Below are positions 8,452 through 17,677 of a stretch of DNA of 64,000 bases, in pieces; position 1 is the stretch's first letter, and the number at the start of each line of letters is the position of its first letter. The translations under genes were made by a program, and so were the position numbers. Source of the stretch: an uncultured Algimonas sp. (lineage in GTDB: Bacteria > Pseudomonadota > Alphaproteobacteria > Caulobacterales > Maricaulaceae); contig NZ_CANMJB010000003.1 in the NCBI RefSeq assembly GCF_947498175.1, positions 62,001 to 126,000 of the forward strand. Reading direction: 5' to 3'. The notes beneath the pieces were generated by a model, which was not told the DNA's origin, did not search any database, and saw nothing but the letters and a program-made list of their open reading frames with translations.

Positions 8452-8621
8452 AACAACGATGGGAATACAGGATCGTCGAAGGCGGCAAGGGCATGAGCGG
8501 CGCGAGCATCCGCGACGCCAGCACCGACATCCTCAACCGGCTCGGACTGGATGGATGGGAATGCTACGCCGTCAACGGCAACACCCTGCCGACGATCTTC
8601 TATCTGAAACGCCCGCGCTAG
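8448..8621 (+). CDS. DUF4177 domain small protein
   Basis: A 57-residue protein starting at the ATG at 8448, overlapping the Arc-like gene by ATGA, so the two are translationally coupled. The pattern KQRWEYRIVEGG, then ILNRLGLDGWECYAV, then FYLKRPR is the whole of the DUF4177 fold (strand, helix with GxxGWE, strand ending in F/YLKR). The function of the family is unknown. It closes the SPFH operon; the convergent BCCT gene ends 42 bases later. Confidence 0.8.
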   Translation: MKQRWEYRIVEGGKGMSGASIRDASTDILNRLGLDGWECYAVNGNTLPTIFYLKRPR

Positions 8622-8663
8622 GAGCCATGGGGGCAGGCCCGCCCGAAACGGGAGACGTGACGC

Positions 8664-10220
8664 TCAAGCCTCCCGCAAGGCGTTCAAGCCTTTCGTTCCC
8701 ATCCGGATCAGCGCCAGATTGAACGCTCCGACGATGAACAGGGCCGGCAGGCCGCCGAGGTTGGAGAGCATGCGGACGCCGTCGATTCCGGACAGGCTCA
8801 CCATCGACCAGGCCGCCAGGCCGACGGCGGCCGCATAGACGATCTTCACGACCGGCCGGCGCGGCTGCGGCGCGTCGGGGGCGAGGTCCTCATGTGCCGC
8901 GCTCAGCTCCGCCAGCACGCTGGTGTTGGAGTCGGCGGCCGTGACATAGGACAGATAGGTCAGCAGCAGGACAGCCAGAACGAGGACGCCGCCGAGCCAG
9001 AGCTGGCCCAGCACCTCGTAGAGCAGATGTTCCGGTCCGCCCGCTCGCAGCAGCTCCGACAGCAGGCCCGCCTGTTCCGCCTCGATCGACAAGGCGACCC
9101 CGCCGAACACGCTCATCCAGACGATGGAAAACAGCGCCGGCAGCACCAAGTTGACCAGCACATAGGCCCGGACCGTGTAGCCGCGCGAAATCCGCCCCAG
9201 GAACATGGCCGAGAGCGGCGCCCAGGCCAGCCAGTTCGCCCAGTAGAAGACGGTCCAGGCCTTGGCCCAATCCATGTCGTCGTGCGGCGGCAGGAGCAGG
9301 GAGCGCTGGATGAAGGATCCGGCGTAGCTGGTCAGTGCCTCAAGGCTCGTCGTCACGATCCGCCCCGTCGGCCCGGCGACGAACACGAACACAAGCACGA
9401 CGATGAACAGACGCGTATTGATGTCGGAAAGCACGCGGATGCCGCGGTGCAGCCCGCTGGCCGAACTGGCCGCGAACCCGCCGACGACGGCCAGCGCGAC
9501 CGTGAAGGTCGCGACCGGCCCGGTGCCGGTGCCCGCAATGCGGTCCAGCCCGCCGGACAGCGACAGGATGCCCGCGCCGAGGCTGGCCGCCAGTCCGAAC
9601 AGCAGGGCCAGCAGGGCGAAACCGTCGAGCGCGTCGCGAACACCGTCCGGAAGGCCGCGCCCGGTCGCAGCCTGAATCGGACTGGCGAGCGAAAAGGGCA
9701 GGCGCAGATTGTGATAGGCGAGCGCGAAGGCGAGGCCCGGCACGGTGTAGATGGCATAGGGCGTGAACGACCAATGCAGATAGAGCGAGGACAGGGCGAA
9801 GTCGGCCGCCGCCGCGCTGCCAGGCGCGACGTCCAGCCCGCCCGGCTCGCTCAAGTGATAGATCGGTTCGGCCGTCGCCCAGAACAGGATGCCGATGGCG
9901 ACGGTCGTGGTCAGCGTGATCGCCGCCCAGTTCCAGCGCGACAGGATCGGCGTCGCCTTCGCCCCGCCGATGCGCACCCGGCCCAGCGGCGACAGCGCCG
10001 CCCAGGCGCAGGTCATCAGGAAGAGGAAGGCCGCGACCGTGAAGCCGTGGCTGAAAACGTTCAGGATGGCCGTGTTGAGCGCCGTCGCCGCCCCCAGGAA
10101 CGGCCCCGGCGCGAGCAGGCTGGTCAGGATCAGCGCGGCGAAGGCCGAGAGCGGCAGGGCGAAGACGCGGGGTCTCAGGCGGTAGGCGCGGAAGAGTTGG
10201 CCGAGCGTCCTGTCGGTCAA
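8664..10220 (-). CDS. BCCT family (betaine/choline/carnitine) transporter
   Basis: 518 residues with about 12 transmembrane segments, an inner-membrane secondary transporter for quaternary ammonium or related zwitterions used as osmoprotectants or nutrients. The family signature is clear: WAKAWTVFYWANWLAWAP followed by MFLGRISRGYTVR, plus VLSDINTRLF and the SYVTAADSNTSVLA block. The N- and C-terminal cytosolic tails are short, so it lacks the long osmosensory C-terminus of BetP. The start codon is TTG at 10220-10218, overlapping the TGA of the glycosyltransferase (TTGA), which implies coupling to that gene. Substrate not predictable. Confidence 0.88.
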   Translation of the reverse strand: MTDRTLGQLFRAYRLRPRVFALPLSAFAALILTSLLAPGPFLGAATALNTAILNVFSHGFTVAAFLFLMTCAWAALSPLGRVRIGGAKATPILSRWNWAAITLTTTVAIGILFWATAEPIYHLSEPGGLDVAPGSAAAADFALSSLYLHWSFTPYAIYTVPGLAFALAYHNLRLPFSLASPIQAATGRGLPDGVRDALDGFALLALLFGLAASLGAGILSLSGGLDRIAGTGTGPVATFTVALAVVGGFAASSASGLHRGIRVLSDINTRLFIVVLVFVFVAGPTGRIVTTSLEALTSYAGSFIQRSLLLPPHDDMDWAKAWTVFYWANWLAWAPLSAMFLGRISRGYTVRAYVLVNLVLPALFSIVWMSVFGGVALSIEAEQAGLLSELLRAGGPEHLLYEVLGQLWLGGVLVLAVLLLTYLSYVTAADSNTSVLAELSAAHEDLAPDAPQPRRPVVKIVYAAAVGLAAWSMVSLSGIDGVRMLSNLGGLPALFIVGAFNLALIRMGTKGLNALREA

Positions 10221-11374
10221 TGCGGCACGCTCTTGCCGCGGACCAGCCGCCAGAGCTTGCGGCTTTCGCGGCGGGCGACATGGGCGGGCGAGCCGGCGAT
10301 CTTGCCCAGGCGCCGGATGCGCCGCCAGCGCTTGCGCGCGACGGGTTCGTATTCCGGGGTCAGATGGCCGAAGAAAATGTCGGCGGCCGCGTCCCAGCTA
10401 TACTGTTCCGCATGGGCGCGCGCATCGGCCCGCGACAGCGCCAGCGCGGCGAGGCAGGCGGTCTTCAGATCTTCGTCCAATACGCCCGCATTCGATCCCG
10501 GAATGATGTCGATCGGCCCGCTGACCGGATAGGCGGCCACCGGCGTGCCGGTTGCCATCGCCTCGATGATGACCAGGCCGAACGTGTCGGTCTTGCTGGG
10601 GAAGACGAAAACGTCGGCATCCGCGAAGTGGCGCGCCAGGTCCTCCCCGAACTTCGCGCCGGTGAAGGTGACGCCCGGGTAGCGCCTTTTCAGCTCGTCC
10701 AGCTGCGGCCCGTCCCCGACGACGACCTTGGAGCCCGGCAGGTCGAGCTCCAGGAAGGCTTCGATGTTCTTCTCCACCGCCACGCGCCCGACATTGACGA
10801 AGACGGGCCGCGGCAGATCCTCGAACACATCGGTCTCGCTGCCCGGTTCGGACCGCTTGTCCGGATGGAACAGGTCCGTCTCCACCCCGCGCGCCCAGAC
10901 GCCGAGGCCGGTGAAGCCCTTGCTTTCCAGAAATTCGGCCATGGAAGGCGTCGTCACCATGGTGCGCCCGCCGCTATTATGGAAGTCGCGCACGAATTTG
11001 TAGGTCGCCGCCATGGGCAGGACCGGCAGGCGCGCCTTGATATATTCGGGGAATTTGGTGTGGTAGCTGGTCGTGAACGGCATGCCCCAGCGCAGGCAGA
11101 GCGACCGCGCCGCCTGGCCCAGCGGCCCTTCGGTCGCGATATGCACGGCTTCGGGCGCGAATCCCACCATGCGCCGCTCCACGTCCCCTTTGGCGAACGG
11201 CGCCAGGCGGATGTCCGGATAGGTCGGCAGCGGCATGGTCCAGTAACCGTCGGACGGGGCGATCACCTCCACCTCGTGTCCGCGCTGACGCAGGATCGTC
11301 ACCGTCTTGTCCAGCGTGCGCACCACGCCGTTCATCTGCGGATGCCACGCATCGGTCACGAGCAGGATCTTCAC
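10217..11374 (-). CDS. Glycosyltransferase family 4 (GT-B fold)
   Basis: 385 residues from the GTG at 11374, which yields the classic start MKILLVTDAWHPQMNGVVRTL; an ATG at 11407 would add 11 residues. Domain order: N-terminal acceptor domain with VIAPSDG and SYHTKFPEY, then the C-terminal nucleotide-sugar domain with VFVNVGRVAVEKNIEAF, VVGDGPQLDELK, and FVFPSKTDTFGLVIIEAMATG, the E-x7-E motif of GT4. It resembles the mannosyltransferase/digalactosyl transferase group that glycosylates membrane lipids. The C-terminus is unusually basic (KRWRRIRRLGK, RRESRKLWRLVRGK), suggesting membrane-surface binding. Operon with the BCCT gene. Confidence 0.85.
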   Translation of the reverse strand: MKILLVTDAWHPQMNGVVRTLDKTVTILRQRGHEVEVIAPSDGYWTMPLPTYPDIRLAPFAKGDVERRMVGFAPEAVHIATEGPLGQAARSLCLRWGMPFTTSYHTKFPEYIKARLPVLPMAATYKFVRDFHNSGGRTMVTTPSMAEFLESKGFTGLGVWARGVETDLFHPDKRSEPGSETDVFEDLPRPVFVNVGRVAVEKNIEAFLELDLPGSKVVVGDGPQLDELKRRYPGVTFTGAKFGEDLARHFADADVFVFPSKTDTFGLVIIEAMATGTPVAAYPVSGPIDIIPGSNAGVLDEDLKTACLAALALSRADARAHAEQYSWDAAADIFFGHLTPEYEPVARKRWRRIRRLGKIAGSPAHVARRESRKLWRLVRGKSVPH

Positions 11375-11586
11375 AGCACGGACAGCCTCTTGCACAGGCG
11401 CCGCCATGGCGGATCGCCGGGTTCGGTTCCGGCTTATGGCATGAACGGGTCCCTGTCACCCGGTCGCACGCCAGACTTCATGCAGCACAAGGATTGTGCA
11501 ACAACGCATAGTTTCAACCCTAGATCGATCATAATATGGAGGTTTGCGCCAAAATCTTTTGCCGAAGTGGCTATGGCGAGAAAAGG

Positions 11587-11602
11587 ACTTGCTTACACAA
11601 GT
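11587..11602. promoter_or_regulatory. Inverted repeat upstream of the TonB receptor
   Basis: ACTTG-N6-CAAGT, 52 bases before the receptor start, in an AT-richer zone (11480-11650). It could be an operator for the receptor gene; no regulator family is implied by the sequence. Confidence 0.3.
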
Positions 11603-11653
11603 TTAATGTCAAGAGTGGGAGGTTTATAAGTCCGACACATTCGAGGGGATGTC

Positions 11654-14600
11654 ATGTCAATCAGAGCTCTCTTACTCGCTTCCAGCACCGCCGCGCTTAT
11701 CGCCCTGCCTGCCCATGCCCAGGTCAACGACGAAGAAGACGTCGTCATCGTGACCGGCTCGCGGATCCCGCAGGATCCGAACATCATCGGCGCCGTACCG
11801 GTTCAAGCGCTCGATGAAGAAGCCTTTCGTCTCTCCGGGGAGATCAATGTCGCGGAAATCGTCAACGACATTCCCGCCCTGGTGTCTTCCCTGTCCGGCG
11901 AGAATTCCCTGACCGGTCAAAGCACGCTCAATCTGCGCGGTCTTGGCGGGGAGCGGACGCTGACGCTCGTCAATGGCCGCCGCCATGTATCGGGTGTGCG
12001 CGGCTCGTCCTCCGTCGATGTGGGATCCATTCCGCGCGCCCTGATCGAAAGCGTCGAAGTCTCGACCGGCGGCGCTTCCGCGATCTACGGCGCGGATGCC
12101 GTGACCGGTGTCGTCAACTTCGTTCTCATGGACGATTTCGATGGGATGGAATTCGACGCGCGGGCCGGCATTTCGGGTGAAGGCGACGCCGAGAACTTCA
12201 CGCTGGATGGTATCTTCGGCCGCAATTTCGACAATGACCGCGGCAATGTCACCCTTGCCCTGTCCTATACCGAGGACTCCATCCTGCGGGCCGGAGACCG
12301 CGACTGGTCGCGCAATAACGGCATCTCGTCCTCCGAACCTCCAGGAAACGCCTTGCTGCGGTTCCAGCCGGGCGAACTCGGAGCGGACACTCCGAATTTC
12401 AACACCTTGTTCGGGTTCTACGGCGGAGCGATCCCCGCCGCGGGCGATCCTCGCCTGGCCGGTCTGGACCTGACCGCCCGGGAGCGCGCCCTGATCGACA
12501 GGGCTGGCCAGGCGAGCCGGTTGGCGGTGACGGACCGCCCCACATTCTGGCTGACGTCGCAGGCCGGATCCATCGCGCCGGGTCAATTTGGCGGCGCCGC
12601 GCGCGCCGTGACCTATGTCGATCTCAACAATAACGGCATCGCCGACTGCCAGGAATCCTTCGTGGGGCGGAACGGCAATCTGGCCGGGTGCTGGGTCACC
12701 AATCCGGACGGCTCGGTCCGACTGTTCGAAGACGGCCTGATCGTCACGGGAGGTCAATGGGGGTCCGGTGGAGACGGCGGCGTGGTGACGCGCGACCGGG
12801 ATACATTGTTGCCGGAGACGGACACGTTCTCTGCGAACCTGAACGGACGCTACGAACTTTCGCCGGGTTTGACGGCCTATTTCGAAAGCAAATACGTCCA
12901 GGCCAACACATTCGTCTTCAACGAACTGGATACGTTCTACGACACGCTTTTCATCCAACCGGACAACCCCTTCATCCCGGCCCAGCTGCAACCGGTGGCG
13001 GATGCGACGGGCGGGCTCCTGCTGACACAGGATCCCGTCGATTTCGACGATACGGGCATCGAATACGAACGCGAAACGATCCGCCTGGTCGGCGGACTGA
13101 CTTGGGAGAACGAAAGCGGAAGCATTTTCGACCTCTCGGTCAATCATGGCCGCTTCAAACGGACCGACAGGTTGAACCGGACATTGCTGGACCGCCAGTT
13201 CGCAGCGTTCGACGCCGTCCGCGGGCCCAACGGAGAGATCGTCTGCCGCTCCAGCGTGGATCCGACGGCGCTCTACGGCGTGGACTTCTTTTCCGGCAGG
13301 AACGGGTTTGCGCCGGGGTTCTACACGTTCACGCCCGGTGACGGTCAGTGCCAGCCGCTCAATCCGTTCGGCACGAACAGCGTCAGTGATGCGGCCCGGT
13401 CCTTCATCAACGTCGCCAACGAGGACGAATTTGAACAAACGCAAACCGTTCTTTCGGCCAGCGTCGTCGGACGAACGGGTTTGTTCGACTTCCTTCTGCC
13501 CGACCAGGTCGGCTTTGCGACAGGCTTCGAATATCGCCGCGAAACGAGCGATCAGACATTGGATCCGATCGTTCTGGGTATCTTGCCGGCCGGGTCTCCC
13601 AATGCCGGAGCCGACATCACGGCCGTGACGAACGGCGTCGTCAATTCCGTCACCAGCATCGACAATGACGAACAGTTCAACACCAGCGGGTCCTACAACG
13701 TCAGGGAGGTTTACGGCGAACTGCGCATTCCGATATTGATCGACAGGCCCGTCTTCAAGGAGCTCTCATTGGACAGCGCCATACGGTATGCCGACTATTC
13801 CACGCTCGGCTCGACGACGACCTGGTCGGTCGGCGGCAAATATTCGCCGTTCGGCGGTCTCGCCTTCCGGGCGACCTTGTCCGAAGCGGTCCGGGCGCCG
13901 AACACGTCGGAACTGTTCGACCCGCAATTGCCGATCCAGATTTCGGCGACGCAGGATCCTTGCGATCCCAACCGCGTCGATACCGGCACGGCCAATCGCC
14001 GAGCCAATTGCATTGCCGCACTGCAGGCTGCCGGCGTTCCGCAATCGCAGATCCTGAATGGTGATGGGCAATATGTCTGGGTCAATCCATTGACAGGGCG
14101 TTTCACCGGCACATCCGGGGGCAATCCCGATCTCGAAGTCGAGACGGCGGACACGTTCACCATGGGCTTCGTGCTCCAGCCGCGCTTCGTCGAAAACTTC
14201 GCCCTGACGGTCGACTTCTGGGACATCGACATTGACAATGCGATCAGCTCGATCAGTTCTCAGGTCATTCTGGAAGGGTGTTTCGATTCCGCGAGTTTTC
14301 CGAATGTGCCGTTCTGCGGCCAATTCGAGCGTCGTGGCGATGGCGGTCTTGCGGATCTTCAGAGCGGCGAACTCAATTTCGCCCGCCTCGAAGCCTCGGG
14401 CATCGACGTCTCGGCGAATTACGGGTTCGACTGGCGCGACAACGATTTCGGCATCGCGCTCGTCGGGAGCTATCAGGACAAGCTGGACCGCTTCTTCAAC
14501 CCGCTCAACTTCTCGGAGGTCAATCCCGACATCCGCGAGATCAGATTGCCGCAATATAGCGGAAACGTCACACTGAGCTGGGCGCGCGGTCCCCTGTCGG

Positions 14601-14890
14601 CACAGTTCCAGACGAGCTATCAGTCCAAACAGAGCGTGGACTCCATTACGGTCATCAGCCAGCCGGTGATCGGAGACCCGGTCCTGTCGACCACCAATTA
14701 CGGCGACAATGCCTTCTTCGACGAGACCTTCATCTTCGACGCGAATGCCAGCTATCAGCTGAACGATCGCTACCGCATCTATGGCGGGGTCAACAATATC
14801 GCCGACGAGAAGCCGTTCGCGACCCAGACCGCGTGGCCGGTCGGCCCGCGCGGCCGCTTCTTCTTCGTCGGTGTGAATGCGACCTTCTAG
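11654..14890 (+). CDS. TonB-dependent receptor, large
   Basis: A 1078-residue outer-membrane receptor that imports substrates with energy from TonB-ExbBD. Signal peptide about 1-22 (ends AHAQ), a TonB-box-like DVVIVTGSRIP right after it, then the plug domain (LNLRGLGGERTLTLVNGRRHV, STGGASAIYGADAVTGVVNFVL) and a large 22-strand-type barrel ending in F (FFFVGVNATF). The plug sequence is of the alphaproteobacterial group often linked to oligosaccharide or peptide uptake rather than siderophores. A long insert around residues 210-380 includes a DLNNNGIADCQE loop reminiscent of a calcium-binding type-3 repeat. It stands alone and ends in a strong terminator. Confidence 0.9.
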   Translation: MSIRALLLASSTAALIALPAHAQVNDEEDVVIVTGSRIPQDPNIIGAVPVQALDEEAFRLSGEINVAEIVNDIPALVSSLSGENSLTGQSTLNLRGLGGERTLTLVNGRRHVSGVRGSSSVDVGSIPRALIESVEVSTGGASAIYGADAVTGVVNFVLMDDFDGMEFDARAGISGEGDAENFTLDGIFGRNFDNDRGNVTLALSYTEDSILRAGDRDWSRNNGISSSEPPGNALLRFQPGELGADTPNFNTLFGFYGGAIPAAGDPRLAGLDLTARERALIDRAGQASRLAVTDRPTFWLTSQAGSIAPGQFGGAARAVTYVDLNNNGIADCQESFVGRNGNLAGCWVTNPDGSVRLFEDGLIVTGGQWGSGGDGGVVTRDRDTLLPETDTFSANLNGRYELSPGLTAYFESKYVQANTFVFNELDTFYDTLFIQPDNPFIPAQLQPVADATGGLLLTQDPVDFDDTGIEYERETIRLVGGLTWENESGSIFDLSVNHGRFKRTDRLNRTLLDRQFAAFDAVRGPNGEIVCRSSVDPTALYGVDFFSGRNGFAPGFYTFTPGDGQCQPLNPFGTNSVSDAARSFINVANEDEFEQTQTVLSASVVGRTGLFDFLLPDQVGFATGFEYRRETSDQTLDPIVLGILPAGSPNAGADITAVTNGVVNSVTSIDNDEQFNTSGSYNVREVYGELRIPILIDRPVFKELSLDSAIRYADYSTLGSTTTWSVGGKYSPFGGLAFRATLSEAVRAPNTSELFDPQLPIQISATQDPCDPNRVDTGTANRRANCIAALQAAGVPQSQILNGDGQYVWVNPLTGRFTGTSGGNPDLEVETADTFTMGFVLQPRFVENFALTVDFWDIDIDNAISSISSQVILEGCFDSASFPNVPFCGQFERRGDGGLADLQSGELNFARLEASGIDVSANYGFDWRDNDFGIALVGSYQDKLDRFFNPLNFSEVNPDIREIRLPQYSGNVTLSWARGPLSAQFQTSYQSKQSVDSITVISQPVIGDPVLSTTNYGDNAFFDETFIFDANASYQLNDRYRIYGGVNNIADEKPFATQTAWPVGPRGRFFFVGVNATF

Positions 14891-14924
14891 GTCGGGACAA
14901 GATTGCGGCGATAGCGTCCGATCG

Positions 14925-14955
14925 AGCCCTTCCCTCACGGGAAGGGCTTTTTCTT
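14925..14955 (+). terminator. Intrinsic terminator of the TonB receptor gene
   Basis: A perfect 10-bp stem, AGCCCTTCCC (14925-14934) with GGGAAGGGCT (14939-14948), loop TCAC, followed by TTTTCTT. Confidence 0.9.
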
Positions 14956-15426
14956 GCCTGCAGACAAAGCCGCCGGCCCGGGCGCAGAAGCGCGGATGCT
15001 TGCCTGCCGATACCGATCCGCGCGCGGCCATATCGCCGCAGGGTGCGACATCGTTTCCGACCCGGAACAGTTATACAGCCCCGTCCACAATGGCGCGGCA
15101 CGCGACGCGTTTCGTTCCGGTTTCGATTCCATCAATGGAGTCAGGCGGTTAGCCGGACGCGCCGTTTCGGTTTCGTGACATCCACATGACGCCTGCGCGA
15201 AATCTTCGTCGCGAATCCAAAGCATTAAGCACTTGTTAGGCTTGTTCTCTCACGGGGAACCCTACAAGGTGTTGACGTGTTCAGGGCTTCGAACACTATA
15301 TGTAGTCGGACATAGCCCTATCGTCGCCGCCGCGGCTTGAAGGGCGATCGTCCGGTCCCTTGCGGAACCGGGCAGGTTCAGTGTCCGATCCATCAGGCCC
15401 GAAAACGGGAGAAAGAGCGCGTGATC
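14956..15426. other. Long intergenic region before nrdA
   Basis: About 470 bases with no convincing gene on either strand. The 3' half carries the nrdA control region: GANTC (CcrM-type) sites at 15125-15129 and 15213-15217, a TTAA-N7-TTAG near-match to a CtrA site at 15225-15239, and the promoter/NrdR box described separately. The first ~200 bases show nothing recognisable. Confidence 0.55.
15272..15306 (+). promoter_or_regulatory. nrdA promoter with overlapping NrdR box
   Basis: TTGACG (15272-15277) is a good -35, with an actatat -10 about 17-18 bases on. The -10 is embedded in ACACTATATGTAGT (15293-15306), a close match to the NrdR consensus (ACACwATATwTwGTGT-like palindrome). A degenerate second half-site pair (ACAAGGTGT, 15264-15272) lies near the usual three-turn spacing. 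NrdR is the ATP/dATP-sensing repressor of ribonucleotide reductase genes, so repression by blocking the -10 is expected. Confidence 0.65.
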
Positions 15427-17388
15427 ATGAGTGAAGACGAATTCGGCAAGGATCTGGACACGGCGGAACTGGAACAGGCTGCCGACTTGGCCGCCGATAT
15501 GGCCGGAGAGGCGATCGCCCGCATGACGGCGAGCCCGTCCGCGCCCGCCCGCGCCCGCCAGAAACCCAAGCCGTCGACGAATGTGCGCAATGTCCGTCCG
15601 CCCAAACAGGACCGGTCGCGCGACGCGCTGCTGACCGATTTCGGCAAGAAGACGCTGGTGGACCGCTACCTGCTGCCCGAAGAGTCCTACCAAGACATGT
15701 TCAGCCGCGTCGCGACCGTCTACGCCGATGACGACGCCCACGCCCAGCGCCTCTACGACTACATGTCCCGGCTTTGGTTCATGCCCGCCACGCCCGTGCT
15801 GTCCAATGGCGGGGCGGGGCGCGGCCTGCCGATTTCCTGCTTCCTCAACAGCGTGGACGACAGCCTCGAATCGATCGTCGGCACGTGGAACGAGAATGTC
15901 TGGCTGGCGTCGAACGGCGGCGGCATCGGCACCTATTGGGGCGGCGTTCGCTCCATCGGCGAGAAGATCGGCCGCGCCGGCAAGACGTCCGGCATCATCC
16001 CCTTCATCCGCGTCATGGACAGCCTGACGCTGGCCATTTCCCAGGGCTCGCTGCGCCGCGGTTCGGCGGCCGTCTATCTCGACATCCACCATCCGGAGAT
16101 CGAGGAGTTCCTGGAGATCCGCAAGCCGACCGGCGATTTCAACCGCAAGTCCCTGAACCTGCATCACGGGCTGAACATCACGGACGAGTTCATGGAGGCC
16201 GTGCGCGACGGCGAGGACTTCGCCCTGCGCAGCCCGGCGACGCAGGAGGTCATCAAGACCGTTCCGGCCCGCGCCCTGTGGCAGAAGATCATCGAGATGC
16301 GCCTGCAGACGGGCGAGCCCTATCTCATCTTCTCCGACACGGTGAACCGCCAGCTGGCCGAACATCAGCGCGACGTCGGCCTGAAGGTGCAGCAATCCAA
16401 TCTGTGCGCCGAGATCATGCTGGCCACCGGCCAGGACCAGTTCGGCCGCGATCGCACGGCCGTCTGCTGCCTGTCCTCGATCAACGCGGAAATGTACGAC
16501 GCCTGGAAGGACGAGCCCGGCTTCATCGAGGACATCATGCGCATGCTGGACAACGTCCTGCAGGATTTCATCGACCGCGCGCCCGACGGCATGGCCGACG
16601 CCGTCTATTCGGCGATGCGCGAACGCTCCGTCGGGCTCGGCCTGATGGGCTTCCACTCGCTGTTGCAGAAAAAGGGCGTGGCGTTCGAGAGCGGCATGGC
16701 CAAGTCGCTCAACATGCGCCTGTTCAACCATATCCGCTCCGGCGCGGACGCGGCGAGCCGAAAGCTCGCCGAAGAGCGCGGGGCCTGCCCCGATGCGGCT
16801 GACGCGGGCAAGATGGAACGCTTCTCCCACAAGATGGCTGTGGCGCCGACCGCATCCATCTCCATCATCTGCGGCGGGACCAGCGCGGGCATCGAGCCGA
16901 TCCCGGCCAACATCTACACCCACAAGACGCTGTCCGGGTCGTTCACCGTGCGCAACAAGTTCCTGGAAGACGTGCTGGAGCGCCACGGCAAGAACACGGA
17001 CGGCATCTGGGCGTCGATCCTGGAGGCCGAAGGGTCGGTCGCCCATCTCGACTTCCTGGAGGATCACGAACGCGACGTCTTCAAGACCGCGTTCGAGATC
17101 GACCAGCGCTGGGTCATCGAACACGCCGCCGACCGCGCGCCGCTGATCTGCCAGGCGCAGTCGCTCAACATCTTCCTGCCGGGAAACATCGACAAGTGGG
17201 ACTTGCACATGCTGCACTGGCAGGCCTGGGAAAAGGGCGTCAAATCGCTCTATTACTGCCGCTCCAAATCGGTGCAACGCGCGGGCTTCGCCGGCCAGGC
17301 GGACAAGACGGCGGAGAAATCCGAGATGGAGCAGGCCATGGAAGCGGCCGCTCCGACCGATTACGACGAGTGCCTGGCCTGCCAGTAG
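15427..17388 (+). CDS. nrdA: Class I ribonucleoside-diphosphate reductase, large subunit
   Basis: 653 residues from the ATG at 15427. It reduces ribonucleotides to deoxyribonucleotides in the cytosol together with an R2 subunit, which is not in this window. Redox and radical residues are visible: active-site Cys in LPISCFLNSVDDS, the thiyl-radical Cys in QSNLCAEIM, the partner Cys in AVCCLSSIN, the tyrosine dyad in SLYYCRSKS, and the C-terminal shuttle pair CLAC two residues from the end. The N-terminal ~90 residues are low-complexity (Ala/Pro/Arg) and do not look like an ATP-cone, so dATP overall inhibition may be absent. It is transcribed alone and ended by a terminator; the NrdR box is 120 bases upstream. 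Confidence 0.93.
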   Translation: MSEDEFGKDLDTAELEQAADLAADMAGEAIARMTASPSAPARARQKPKPSTNVRNVRPPKQDRSRDALLTDFGKKTLVDRYLLPEESYQDMFSRVATVYADDDAHAQRLYDYMSRLWFMPATPVLSNGGAGRGLPISCFLNSVDDSLESIVGTWNENVWLASNGGGIGTYWGGVRSIGEKIGRAGKTSGIIPFIRVMDSLTLAISQGSLRRGSAAVYLDIHHPEIEEFLEIRKPTGDFNRKSLNLHHGLNITDEFMEAVRDGEDFALRSPATQEVIKTVPARALWQKIIEMRLQTGEPYLIFSDTVNRQLAEHQRDVGLKVQQSNLCAEIMLATGQDQFGRDRTAVCCLSSINAEMYDAWKDEPGFIEDIMRMLDNVLQDFIDRAPDGMADAVYSAMRERSVGLGLMGFHSLLQKKGVAFESGMAKSLNMRLFNHIRSGADAASRKLAEERGACPDAADAGKMERFSHKMAVAPTASISIICGGTSAGIEPIPANIYTHKTLSGSFTVRNKFLEDVLERHGKNTDGIWASILEAEGSVAHLDFLEDHERDVFKTAFEIDQRWVIEHAADRAPLICQAQSLNIFLPGNIDKWDLHMLHWQAWEKGVKSLYYCRSKSVQRAGFAGQADKTAEKSEMEQAMEAAAPTDYDECLACQ

Positions 17389-17413
17389 CGCCCGCACAGG
17401 GTTAGCGGATATG

Positions 17414-17447
17414 AAGGCCCGGATTAACCATCCGGGCCTTTTGCTTT
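17414..17447 (+). terminator. Intrinsic terminator of nrdA
   Basis: An 11-bp stem AAGGCCCGGAT (17414-17424) / ATCCGGGCCTT (17430-17440), loop TAACC, followed by TTGCTTT. Confidence 0.9.
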
Positions 17448-17677
17448 GGACCGGATTGTCGCGTTCCGGTAGGCAAACCGTGACAAGATTGCCACAATCG
17501 GATGGCAAACTGCGCGCAGGTAACGGCTGGAATGACTCTTGCAGTTGCAAAACACGATGTTTCTCCGGACTATGGAATGTGTCCTTTCGCGGGAACCGTT
17601 CCGCGTTCCGGAGGCTTAGGGACACTGTACCGGCCCGGCATGTTCGCCGCCCGGACGCGAAGGGTAGAGGATTGACG

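Noticed and set aside
11672-13444. 590-codon minus-strand frame opposite the large TonB receptor
   Set aside because: Antisense of a certain receptor gene; no start signal and no family features.
14956-15260. Possible small gene on the minus strand between the receptor and nrdA
   Set aside because: The open frames there run through the terminator and lack ribosome binding sites and coding-like composition.
17423-17430. TTAACCAT as a CtrA half-site
   Set aside because: It lies in the loop and stem of the nrdA terminator, where a regulatory role is unlikely.
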